Below, in pieces: positions 33,609-43,661 of a stretch of DNA of 64,000 nt. Position numbers and translations under genes: made by a program. The stretch is from Straminergon stramineum (taxonomy: Eukaryota > Streptophyta > Bryopsida > Hypnales > Calliergonaceae), in assembly GCA_963920665.1 (NCBI GenBank), contig OY987263.1, forward strand, positions 33,158,547 through 33,222,546, read 5' to 3'. Each line of letters opens with the position of its first letter. The first letter of the stretch is position 1. The notes under the pieces are model-generated. The model was not told where the DNA came from. It made no database searches and saw only the letters and a list, made by a program, of their open reading frames with translations.

Positions 33609-34665
33609 GAATGCGATCAGCTCTTCAGAGGCCGCTTCATGGACCTGCTACCTCACACCTATTTTCAGCCCTACGATCATTTGACGTGTGACGTTTCCCT
33701 GACGTACTCCTTGGTGTCCCCCGACGGGCGGCACGCAAGGGCAAGCCAAGCGCTGCTAAGTTAGTTTGCAGACACACTTGATCCTGAATGCTGGCACGTA
33801 TCGGTGAATATTAAACTCTTCCAATCTACTTATCTGCAGGCAGTCACCACGTGATGGGGTGGACTCTGAGATCGCAGTCATCGCACCTCCCTCCCCCATT
33901 TCCTCTCCATCGTATTACGCCATTGCTACCGTCCACTGCATATGGCTCCATTCAATCCGGACCCCACATCCCCACCTGTACGAAGAAACAGGGCGTTTTC
34001 TAATGTTGTTTGACCATACCTCTCGTCCTGTCACTAGAACAGGGACCAAGGAGCACCTCCTGATTCCCTTAAAATTGCAGGCATCACGCGTTCACGCTCA
34101 CCTGAAATATAATGATAATTACTTCCATGCTCGCCCTGACGCCGCCGTCACATTGTTCTTCGGAGCAACAATTAAAAAGTATCATCTGATGCGACATTAA
34201 CTTTCACGGCACCTCCGTCTAATTTACTTTGCTGCTGGATAACGATAATAGAAACTTTAAGTTCTTAGCTTGTGTTTGCAAGAGATTTACCATCCTCTGC
34301 ACCCTCTGTCATGATAATTGTCAGTTAGCACGACCTTCCTCCAATCTAATCAGTCGATCTTGTAAGTGTTCTGTAGACACCTACCTGTCAAAAATTTCTG
34401 GCAATATATCCCACTTCTAGATTCTGATCATTTGTATCCCTCTGTATTTGATTTGCATGTCAGACTGAGGATAAATAGTGAACAGAGAGTGATTTAAAAG
34501 TGTGCCACTTGTCAATGTACTAGTTGGACTCGCACGGTGATGCATTCTGAGTTTTGTCTCATAAGATAGAACTGATTCGGTGCTGAATGTGTGGTATGTT
34601 GCATTGTGTTTGTTGGCCTGCGGCCCTGCACGGATCGCTTGTGTGAAGAAACGTTGGCCAACACC
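33609..34665 (+). promoter_or_regulatory. Upstream half of tandem duplication unit 2
   Basis: Homologous to 28545-30072 (see there). A TATA-like GGATAAATAG lies at about 34470, ahead of GAACAGAGAGTG and the conserved GTGATGCATTCTGAG and TTTTGTCTC. It is the probable control region of copy 4. Confidence 0.5.
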
Positions 34666-35548
34666 ATGACGCCGTTCACGCTGGATCATGCACTCAGCTC
34701 CGCAACTCTGCAGTTCACAAGAAGCGAATTCTTGACATACATTTTGGAGACGAAGGTTCCTGACTTCGATGTCGACGACGAGGAGAGACTCCCGAAATCC
34801 AACATCTCCACCCACATGTTGCCTGCAGGAAGGCCTCGCACCGTTGACGGTGCTCGTGAAGCCAACATGATCGCAGGGCATCTGCACAACGGAGAAGGGT
34901 GGGACTCTGACAACGCTGCCATGAAGATTCTCGAAGAACAAGGTATGCCAAGAAACGGTGATTGAACATATGTAAAACCACCATTAATTGTAAGGAATCG
35001 TGTTTCAAAAATAAAATCTAGTGCATTCCATAGCTCAATTGCTCAGTGCTTCTGCAGCATTGATCACCCAGAAACGTAACTGATATGATTTTCCTGAACT
35101 CTCCTGGTGGCCAGGTTCAAAAGGAGATCCATCCCCAGTGAGTGAAGAGGACCAGAAGATCACTGGTGGTGAGCCGGGTGATGTCGTTTCAGGCGGAATC
35201 TCCCACTCCCAGTGTCTTCAGTTTTTGTGCAACCGAGGGCCACACTTTCTCATGAAAAATCTCCATGACAAAGAGACGATTTGCAGCGTGTTATTGGACA
35301 TGGCTGAACATGTGGAAGTGCTTCCACCGGGGAATGAGCCATTGCCGTGGGATGTTTTGAACATGACTCTGTGGAAGTCTTCCTTGTGCGAGCTGATGAA
35401 AGAAATGAAGACCGTGGAAGAGAAGTGTTCTTCTTTGATTGGGACCTCCGGAGTGTATGTGCTGACGACATCGTCGTACTCTGCATTTCTGCGAGCTTTG
35501 GCCGCCGAGATTGCTGAAGCAGCTGTGAGGATCCAGCTGGACAGCTAA
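34666..35548 (+). CDS. Unknown tandem-family protein, copy 4 (two exons, 236 aa)
   Basis: Exon 1 is 34666-34942, the intron 34943-35114 (172 bp, identical to copy 3) and exon 2 35115-35548. The start, phase and layout are as in copy 3. The coding sequence differs from copy 3 only at six positions (35142-35235), giving S for N, G for D, Q for E, C for S, N for S and R for Q. At five of these copy 4 keeps the state of copy 2 or copy 1, so copy 3 is the derived one. The open frame, preserved splice sites and absence of stops argue that it is functional. The encoded protein is soluble and slightly acidic with no domain I recognise. Confidence 0.75.
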
Positions 35549-37450
35549 TTTTTTGGCACCACCGAGTTGTTGTAATTAGTGATGACCAGTGTTGTTTAGG
35601 AGTCGTAGAAGTATTGTTAGACTGACAAAGAAGCAAATATCTTGGGGTAAGAATCTCATACCGTACATAATGGGTTGATGTCTCGTTCTGGGAGCGTGCT
35701 ATGTCTGACTGTACTGGTCTCCGCCTGGATGGAAGTACCACACTCCTAGGTCAGTTTCATCGCTTGTATGTGAAAATAGTTGAATAATATTTTGAATTTA
35801 AGACTGCAAGAACTGACATTTATAGTCTCTATCCTTTGGACAAAGACTAAGGTGACTACACCTAAAATTACATGAATAAGCTCTTGCATATAACCAATAT
35901 GCTCTGGAAAATGAACAATAATTTTTGCACATTGGTAAAGGAATATGAATTAAAATGCAAGTGGTTCCATAATTTTTGGTGGCATTGTGAATTATTTAGT
36001 TACAAATTTTCAAAGATGCAAGGTGTTGGGTGCTAAAAGTGTCATGTAAGTGGTAACAAAATGCATTTGATGTACTTGAAGAAATGACACTAGTAGTATC
36101 AAAACATGTCATTGAGAAGAAGTTAAAACAACAAAAAGTGTATCCAAAATTGACCACTTATAAGTTTGTCACCTCCACAGTACTATAAATTGAGTTGCAC
36201 ACTACTCAAAATGGCCCCTAACTCCACCTTATACTTGTCCTAATAAAGCATGTGCACCATTTTGGATATCCTTTCTATTTAGTTTTCCTTCAAAAATAGG
36301 AGTCGAATTTGAAGTGTGGTCCATTTTAGGTGTAGTTATTATATGGCATCAACCTTGCATCAACCATGGTTTTTTAATCCATGTCTCTAAATCCTATCTA
36401 CAACTGTATTCACAATATACAACACAGTTAATAGGGTTTGATTGGCGGAATTGCCAACTAGTTGAATCACTTGGATGCCCCCTTCCTATCCAACCTATTG
36501 GATAGGAGGGGTTGATTTTTTATGTTTTTTATTTAAAATTTCATTTGAATTTTTAAAAATCATTTTGCTTGCATATCATTGATTCAATGTTTTCTTTGTT
36601 TAATCTCCATACTATCCACTATCAATAAACTAATATTATTGTTTACCTAAGACAAAGCCTCATAGTCACATTGTTCTTATTTATTTATTTTCGAAAGAAT
36701 TTATCCTACAATTCTCAAGGTTTACATTAAAATTAATATTTCTTTGTTTTCAGATATATTAGAGTATAAAGATAGTTAAAATTGACTTGTGCTTGGGGTA
36801 TGTTTTGTTGCTTAGCATGAGTAGAAAGGAGGTCTTGGGGGAGGAGGCTTTGTTATTAAAACCCGATGTGGTGAAGGAGGTGGTCAAGACTATCTCCATG
36901 TTGATAAGTACATGCTACTAGAGGTCCAATTCAATGTCCTTGCTATCCCAAAAGCCCATTGTAACCAAATATAAATGAAGTTTTCACAATACATTGTCAA
37001 TTTCTTTAAATGGTGCAATTCAATCCACCTAAAATTACATCATTCATTTATACAACGTATACAAATGTAAGATTTTATCAAGAATCTTAGACAAAAACTT
37101 TGTTTGATTTGGAATTCTTGACCAATTTTAGATTACAATTCATGTTTCTAAATATATACTCTAACAAGTGCCAAATATGTAGAACTCCGCCAGTTTCATG
37201 AAGTCAATGTTAATACAACTACTATTGGATCTTTTTTGCTTTAAGACTTGCTTTGAAGTTCATATCTATTGTGCCTAGATTTCTAATCCTTGCACTCCAT
37301 GATTGCACAAATACTAAAAATTCTTTCCCTCATCACCATTTACATATATTTCACAATATCTCAAACATAAATGTTTACAACTATGTTAAAATCTACAAAA
37401 TTTAGAGTGATTCTCAAACATCACGCACCACAACTGTAATATTTCTATAC
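35549..37450. other. Downstream part of duplication unit 2 with an insertion
   Basis: The shared 3' flank continues to about 35815 (CGTTCTGGGAGCGTGCT, CACTCCTAGGTCAG). An unrelated ~850-bp stretch follows, and homology to unit 1 resumes at about 36680 (AGGAGGTCTTGGGG, ACTATCTCCATGTTGATAAG) and 37240-37440. No gene is seen. Confidence 0.5.
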
Positions 37451-39840
37451 ATATCATATACTCTTCTTCAATAGCTGGTGTGTCACTAAGTCTCCTTGCT
37501 AAATTGAAACTCCATGCCTACTTATTGCAAATGAAGGCCAATCAAATGATACCATACAACACATTTAGAACTAATATTTTATAATTTTATACTAAACATG
37601 CTATATTGATTTGTCTAATTAATAGTACACCTATAAAATTAGTGTCACTTCAAATTTTGATATTTGCATAAATTCATATAATGCAACAATATTGCACCTT
37701 GTATTAATATAATTCTTTCACAGATAATATAATTTTGGTAAAGTAGTGCCTCACATACTAACTTAACCTATAAGGTATGTAGGGAGCGGTATGTATGCTA
37801 TTGTATTTGACTCCTAGAAGATTAATCATGTAATAAAATGTGGAAAGACATATACTATTGGATTGGTAATTCAAGAATTAACATCTTTTGTTTGCATATA
37901 ACTTTATCTCAAATTAATCATGACCACATACATCACCATACTTATAGAATACCTAACCTTTTTATGCCTTCTAAGATGCATGGAAAGTGCAATAACAATC
38001 CAAATTAGGAGTGTCATGTACCATTGAATCCAAATTAGCATAAATACAATTTTTTGTCACTACTTTATACCTCAATTCATGCACCTTATTTGTCAAATAG
38101 TTACAAAGTACACCATGTTGCATCTAAAATTGGGCTTCCAAGACCATTAATCTCTAATTACCGAAGGCATGTTATGAGCTTTATGAAGTTTGTTGGGGTT
38201 CAAAATGGATTTTGGATAGGCTCCTACGGTCTCAATTTCCATCATGATCTTTTGAATTTTTGTAGAAGAAAAAAATACACATAAAATTTGGAAAATAGAA
38301 TTTTTTTGTTTCAATTGGTGCTTGAAAGCAAAAGTTATGCCACCCTAAAGTCAAAATAGTAATTGTTGGGCACCACAAAAAGTCAAAAGAATTCAAAATA
38401 AAATTTTCAAAATTTTGTTTCTCGAAGAAAGTATTTTTGCCTATGTTAGAAGATTTGATTCATTCCATTAGGACTAGAGCAAATGAGAAAGTTATGGACA
38501 ATCTTATTTGGGGGCGATCTAAGCCTCTTCTTGAAAAAATAACTTATAGGATGCATTTTTAAATGCAATTTTCACAATTTTTCAAAAAAGTTTATTAGAT
38601 GAGGTCAAATTTTTTTGCTAGAATAATCTCACCATTGGGATTATTGTATTCTAATTCCATCTTAGAATTTTTAACGATTTCTTTTTTCATTCATTCTTGG
38701 ATTTTCTTCTACTTAACAATTTTTTGAAAGAATGATAACCAAGAGTGTGTTTTCTTCGAAAAAAATTCCCTAGACTTTCAACTCAATTCTTCAACATAAG
38801 AAAATTTAAATTCAACATGTATAGTGCAAAAAAATTTTAGCTAAGAAGAATCAAAGTATTAAAATGTAGGCAAGCATAGAGCCCAAAAAATAGTTTTCTT
38901 CACTTATAACTAAAATATATTGCAATTCATGTGATCAAAGTTTCTGAAATTTCTTCTACACATTTTTACATGAATCTAATACAAGATCTTTAGGTTAGAT
39001 ATGCAATAAAAACAATTTATGAAGTTTTTTGCTCTATGCAATAGAAATGGCAGTTTTGAGTGGAATTTGATGAAAAAGAGGCCTCATGACTTTAGGGGTA
39101 ATACCTTGATTCATGCACCTTCCATGTCAAATAGTCACAATAACCATCATGTTAATTGCATCCCAAATTGGGCTTTTGAGACTATTGATCCCTAGTTGCC
39201 CAAGGGCATGTTTGAGCTTTGGAGAGTTTGCTCAAAACTAAACAAAAAGCCCAAGTTTTGATAAGTTTTATCAATTAAAAAGAAAGTGACTATATGAATT
39301 TCAACTAGACCTAATATAAATTTCATAGGAAAAGAAAACACAACTATATCACTTATGAATTGAGAGATTCTAATATTTGATCAAGAAGGTGTTGAAACTA
39401 TAAAATTGATTTGATGTCTTTCAATTGTTCATTGTATATACAAAATCAAAAATTGACGTCATTGAAAAATTTGAGCTTAAATTAGATAATATGCATGACC
39501 ATAATCAAAAGAAGATTGTTCAAAATCTCCTCTAAATTTTTTTTAAATGAATTTCAAATGTGATTTTCCCTCCAAGATCCAATGTATTTGAGTCACATCT
39601 CCAAAAACCTTGAACACTAAAAAGTCAGGATTTGCAATAGACACACTTAAAAAAAAACCTTCAATAGAAAAATCATAAACATTTTTTTTTCAAAATTGAA
39701 TTTTTGATGCTTAAAATAGACCAGATATTCCAACTTAAAAAATACCAAATACAGAAATTTCGTAAGATTTCATTTAATTTCAAAGTCTACAAAGCAGTGT
39801 CCCAAAATGGTGTCAGAAACAGAAACTGGCCGGGAAATAC
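37451..39840. repeat. Repeat-rich stretch with a ~130-bp direct repeat
   Basis: The blocks 38074-38210 and 39105-39235 are related (TCATGCACCTT, TCAAATAGT, CACCATGTT or CATCATGTT, AAATTGGGCTT, GACCATTAATC or GACTATTGATC, GGCATGTT, GAGCTTT). The stretch 39187-39480 also aligns with 53389-53670 (GAGTTTG, AATTAAAC or AACTAAAC, CATAAGTTTTAT, GAAAACACAA, TATCACTTA). These are parts of the larger TIR element family listed at 53389-55512. No gene is seen. Confidence 0.5.
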
Positions 39841-39901
39841 TTAACTTCGACTGACTCAACAGCTTCAGCGTATTACTCATCGTGACTTCTGTGTCGCAGG
39901 G

Positions 39902-39913
39902 GTTTAGGGTTTA
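39902..39913 (+). promoter_or_regulatory. Telo-box in exosome gene leader/promoter
   Basis: TTTAGGGTTTAG (complement AAACCCTAAA) lies about 40 bp before the ATG. This motif is common ahead of plant ribosome-biogenesis and RNA-processing genes, which fits an exosome subunit. Confidence 0.6.
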
Positions 39914-39947
39914 GGCTTTCGTCTCTTGTTGCAGCGAAGTTCTGGCT

Positions 39948-40751
39948 ATGGCGAAGGGTCGGGGCGAGACCAGTGCCTCCTACGCCGTGCACGCCCCATC
40001 TGACGGCTTCGACGGCGCGTCCTTCAAGCTCTCTCCCATTCATCTCCTCTCCCCCAATGGTGTACGCCTCGACGGCCGCCTTCCTCACGAATGCCGCTTG
40101 AATTTCCTCAAAACAGGCGCCGTGACGGCGGCTTCCGGTTCCGCCTACGCCGAGATCGGCCAGACAAAGGTGCTCGTGTCCGTCTTCGGTCCCCGCGAGT
40201 CTTACAAGGCGGAGTCCTTCAGCGGCATCGGTCGTCTGAATTGCCACGTCCAGTTCGCATCGTTCGCCACGCCCGTCCGGGGGAAAGCGATCGGGACCGA
40301 CGCGGAGAAGGAGTTTCCCGTGATGATGCACAAGGCTCTCGAGGGCGCAGTGATGCTGCATACGTTTCCTAAGACCACGGTGGACATCTTCGCCCTTGTC
40401 CTACAGTCGGGAGGAGGGGACTTACCAGCCGTGATTTCCTGCGCGTCCATGGCGCTCGCGGATGCCGGCATTGCTATGTACGACCTGGTGCCTGCTGTGT
40501 CGGCGTGTTGTGTCGGGAAGGAGATTCTCCTGGACACGACCGCGGAGGAGGAGAGGTGGAGCGACGGGGAAATGCTGGTGAGTTGCATGGCGTCGCGGAA
40601 GGAGGTCACGCAGCTCAAGGTCACGGGACAGTGGCCGGGCGCCAGTACCAAGGACGCGTTGAACCTCGCGGTGGATGCTTGTACGAAGTTGGCCGGTTTG
40701 ATGAGGACGTGCCTCAAGGAGCAAGCTGCCGGGGACGACGACGACGAGTGA
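39948..40751 (+). CDS. MTR3: Exosome complex subunit MTR3 / RRP41-like, intronless
   Basis: This is a 267-residue RNase PH-fold protein. In sequence order it has GVRLDGRLPHECRLNFLKTG (family RPDGR..ECR), GSAYAEIGQTKVLVSVFGPR, GRLNCHVQFASFATPVRG, EFPVMMHKALEGAVMLHTFP, TTVDIFALVLQSGGGDLPAV and ISCASMALADAGIAMYDLVP, then an acidic DDDDE tail. These match plant MTR3 (EXOSC6; also called RRP41-like), one of the six RNase PH-type ring subunits of the RNA exosome for 3'-5' RNA decay and rRNA processing in nucleus and cytoplasm. In plants RRP41 itself is the catalytic ring subunit; this paralogue is presumed structural. The length is typical. A single GC-rich exon stands in AT-rich surroundings. The start is the first ATG after the telo-box leader and gives the family-like N-terminus. 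Confidence 0.92.
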   Translation: MAKGRGETSASYAVHAPSDGFDGASFKLSPIHLLSPNGVRLDGRLPHECRLNFLKTGAVTAASGSAYAEIGQTKVLVSVFGPRESYKAESFSGIGRLNCHVQFASFATPVRGKAIGTDAEKEFPVMMHKALEGAVMLHTFPKTTVDIFALVLQSGGGDLPAVISCASMALADAGIAMYDLVPAVSACCVGKEILLDTTAEEERWSDGEMLVSCMASRKEVTQLKVTGQWPGASTKDALNLAVDACTKLAGLMRTCLKEQAAGDDDDE

Positions 40752-41486
40752 GACGAGGAGGGAATTGCAGTTTTGTCACAAGCTCTGGCGATCAATGCAT
40801 CCGAGGTCTGCCCTAATTTTGACCTAATCTCGATTTTACCATGTGTACTCAGCGAATTCTACAGAGCTTTGGACTGTGCCGCTTCTATCAGTGGTTTGTG
40901 TTCGAATGGGTATCGTGCGAAGCAATTCCAGAAGCACAGACTAAGAGATGACCTGTTATATGTGAGGAGGACCTCACAGAACGTGCAAACATAGCTTCAC
41001 ACTAGAATCAATTATGAAGGGTAATTGCACTAAATTTACAGATCTATCACTATGGCGCTGCCTGCTGTTGAGAATTTCGAACCCCTAAACCTTGAGTTGC
41101 AACATTAGGGGATACTGCGAGTATCTGAAAACAGAGAGTGATGCTGTTGACCTTGCTGTAGGTAGTATGAACTTGAAGACTCGAGAAACAATCCTTCTTA
41201 GGATATGTGCATGAGGACTGGGAAACCTTTGATATTTCTGTCAGAATGAGTGGCTTTCAGGCTGATGATGATTGTAACGGATTAGTTCTTTGGAACGGGA
41301 ATGGGACGTTAGATTTACGGTTCATTGTGTAATTCAATTCTGAACAGAATGCAATACAAGTCTCGTTATAGAGAGTCTTGTCTGCACTCCCAGTTGGAAA
41401 TCAATTGTCCTGTCTGTTGTTTGCAAATCCTTCCTTCAAATCATCCTTTGAGAAATTGTCTTTCTTGATTTACTCCTAGCAGGTAT
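40752..41486 (+). other. 3' flank of the exosome gene
   Basis: Probable 3' UTR and intergenic DNA. AATGCAATACAAG near 41349 is the only polyadenylation-like text I would mention. The frames here are shadows. Confidence 0.4.
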
Positions 41487-41940
41487 TTAACCCTAAGTGC
41501 CCAAGCCTTTCCAAGTGTGTTTTTCCTTTTGAAAAAAGAGCATGCGCTTGTAGTTATCCCCAATGAAGCAGATTTTTTTTTTTTAATGTAACCATATAGT
41601 TGTTTAAAAAGCTTATTTATTAATATGCTAACTTATGTTTTATGATTATAACAAGAGATATGTAAGTATCCTATTTTTAGTGTTGTCCCTCCCCAAAATG
41701 TTTGAGAAATTTGCATACAAGAGAAATTGGAGATTGGAGATGACATGAACAACTAGAAATTGAGTAAGCACACTAGAATGCACTTCTGAAAACTGACATT
41801 TTTTGGTTAAAAATAAAAGCTTCTAATAGTTAACCTTAAATATTGCTCGTAAGGAATTGAACTGCCCACACACATTTAAGCCGAAATTGTGGATCGACCA
41901 TATACAGTCGATCAAGCAGTTAGGGGTTAACTGCAAATAT
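41487..41940. repeat. TIR element with TTAACCC(C)TAA ends
   Basis: The left end TTAACCCTAAGTGCCCAAGC and the right end in reverse complement TTAACCCCTAACTGCTTGAT bound about 454 bp. The terminal core resembles those of the elements at 49775-50360 and 53389-55512. An internal short hairpin GATCGAC..GTCGATC lies near the right end. No coding capacity. Confidence 0.6.
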
Positions 41941-42684
41941 TGTGAGCCGTGCATGCATTTGGAGTTGTTGAACTTCCGCATTTGAGCCAGTTATACAAGA
42001 GATGGATCACATGCGCATGGTGAGCGAAGAGGATTTTGAGTTACTGTAATAATAGGAACCATGCTCAAAACTGTATTTGGATGCATTTTGGTGTTATACC
42101 TTACGAGAACAAGCACCCACAATATTACATTCAGAGGTCGAGATAATCAGCAGCTGATAAAGTTCAAAGTGGTATTTGGAAGCTCCGCAGCTGCACTAGA
42201 AAAGGCCACAGCAATAGCTGCATATTTTTTGTGGAAGCAATGATTTATTATGACCAGGAAAACTTGAAAAACAACTGAACCACAATAGTAACTGTAAAAT
42301 TCCGATCCAGTCACATGTAACACTAAACCGTAAGTACCTACAAAACTGTAAAATTTTTGTATATTTGGGGAGATTGCACGAACGTGCCTCTCAAAGAATG
42401 TGCTAACTTAAGGAAGTACCGGTAACCAAACTAAACCATCTCCTGTTTTCACACATACCTTATCGAATATTAATGGAGCCACCGCAAGGACACTCCAGAA
42501 AAATAGATAACAACCTAGCATTCAAACCGCTGTACCGTATATAAACTCACATACCGCTTCCGTTTTCCTCTTTTCGAAATCTGTGAACAGCACAATACAG
42601 TTATTGTATTCAAACCACGAGCTTCGATTGGAAATACTCAAGCCATTGAAGGCTCAAGCCATGGAAAGTTAAAGCAACGGAAAG
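41941..42684. other. Intergenic, no confident gene
   Basis: A short open piece ending at about 42050 (FEPVIQEMDHMRMVSEEDFE) looks coding-like, but it has no start, partner exon or known family. Confidence 0.35.
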
Positions 42685-42990
42685 TCAAGCCACACAGACA
42701 ACTGCTGCAGTGTTGCCATTGGTGACTTGAGCATGACCAGATTTCCCATTCTCCAGTTGGGCAGTGATGCTTTCAAGGGACAAGTCAGGGACTTCCAACG
42801 ACGGAGAGGGTTGGCTACTGGATGGAGAAGTTTTGCCACTTGAAGAAGAAGTGCTGTACCCAGTTGATGGTGATGTGGTGGCGTTTCCTTTGGTTAGAGA
42901 CTTTCTCTGTGAACGAATGTGGTGGCGTAGTGATGAACCGCACAGTTCTTGGGATGCAGAGCGAGGCAATTCTACAGGAATTGGAGTGTG
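42685..42990 (-). CDS. Ser/Pro-rich C-terminal exon candidate, unassigned
   Basis: On the minus strand, after acceptor CTTGTGTCCAG, a frame of about 101 codons stays open to TGA at 42685-42687. It includes LRHHIRSQRKSLTKGN, a low-complexity TSPSTGYSTSSSSGKTSPSS tract and LEVPDLSLESITAQLENGKS. It could be the last exon of a gene with a disordered tail, but no upstream exon can be joined convincingly. It lies ~670 bp downstream of the pyrophosphatase stop. Product unknown; it could be chance. Confidence 0.3.
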   Translation of the reverse strand, partial: HTPIPVELPRSASQELCGSSLRHHIRSQRKSLTKGNATTSPSTGYSTSSSSGKTSPSSSQPSPSLEVPDLSLESITAQLENGKSGHAQVTNGNTAAVVCVA

Positions 42991-43661
42991 GGACCTGGAC
43001 ACAAGGGAAGAGCAGCCAATTAAACATTTGAAACCTGTTTAAATGACAAAAAAACGATGACAGCTTCGAAACCTCGGTGGCGATCCACACACTCCATCGC
43101 GATCTCATATTGCTCAGTACTTAAGCTCATCGCATCACTCTCGGTTTAATTTACAGTCATAACCTAAAGTAAGCCACCTTACATTGTAGTTTTTCCCTGG
43201 AGATGTATTTTGTACATGTTTGACAGAGGAGTGATACTAGGCAGACACAACCTTAGCCAGTGCAAACCTGTGTCCAGAGATAACATAAAGTAACTTGCTT
43301 TCGAGGTGTGACTAAAGTGTGTACCTAGTTGTCTCTGATTGCGTCTTCCAATAGGTATGTGACTAGTACACGAAAGAAATTCTAATTAAGCAATTGACGA
43401 GTGGGCCTAATTAGAAGATCGTAATAAAGAAAATCATGTTCATAAGAAGAGTGAGAAGGTGATATCAATCAGCAACGGGACGAATATGAGAGAGATCCGT
43501 TCGATCAAAAGAAATTGCATATGCATTATCAGTTAATATACTAAAAAAATGGGTCAATGTGACGATAAGGGAGTCACAAAACTACAAGTAATTCATAATT
43601 ATAATGATTGGACCGGCGTATGGAAAGGTCCTCGCTATAGACATGTGTTGGTTCTGGGCTC

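Noticed and set aside
40202..40795. 197-codon minus-strand frame opposite the exosome gene
   Set aside because: A shadow of the GC-rich coding sequence of the MTR3-like gene, which has unambiguous domain motifs on the plus strand.
42685..43110. Joining 42685-42990 to the open piece just upstream (about 43010-43140) as one gene
   Set aside because: The implied intron would be about 52 bp and the reading frames do not join. Only the downstream exon candidate is kept, at low confidence.
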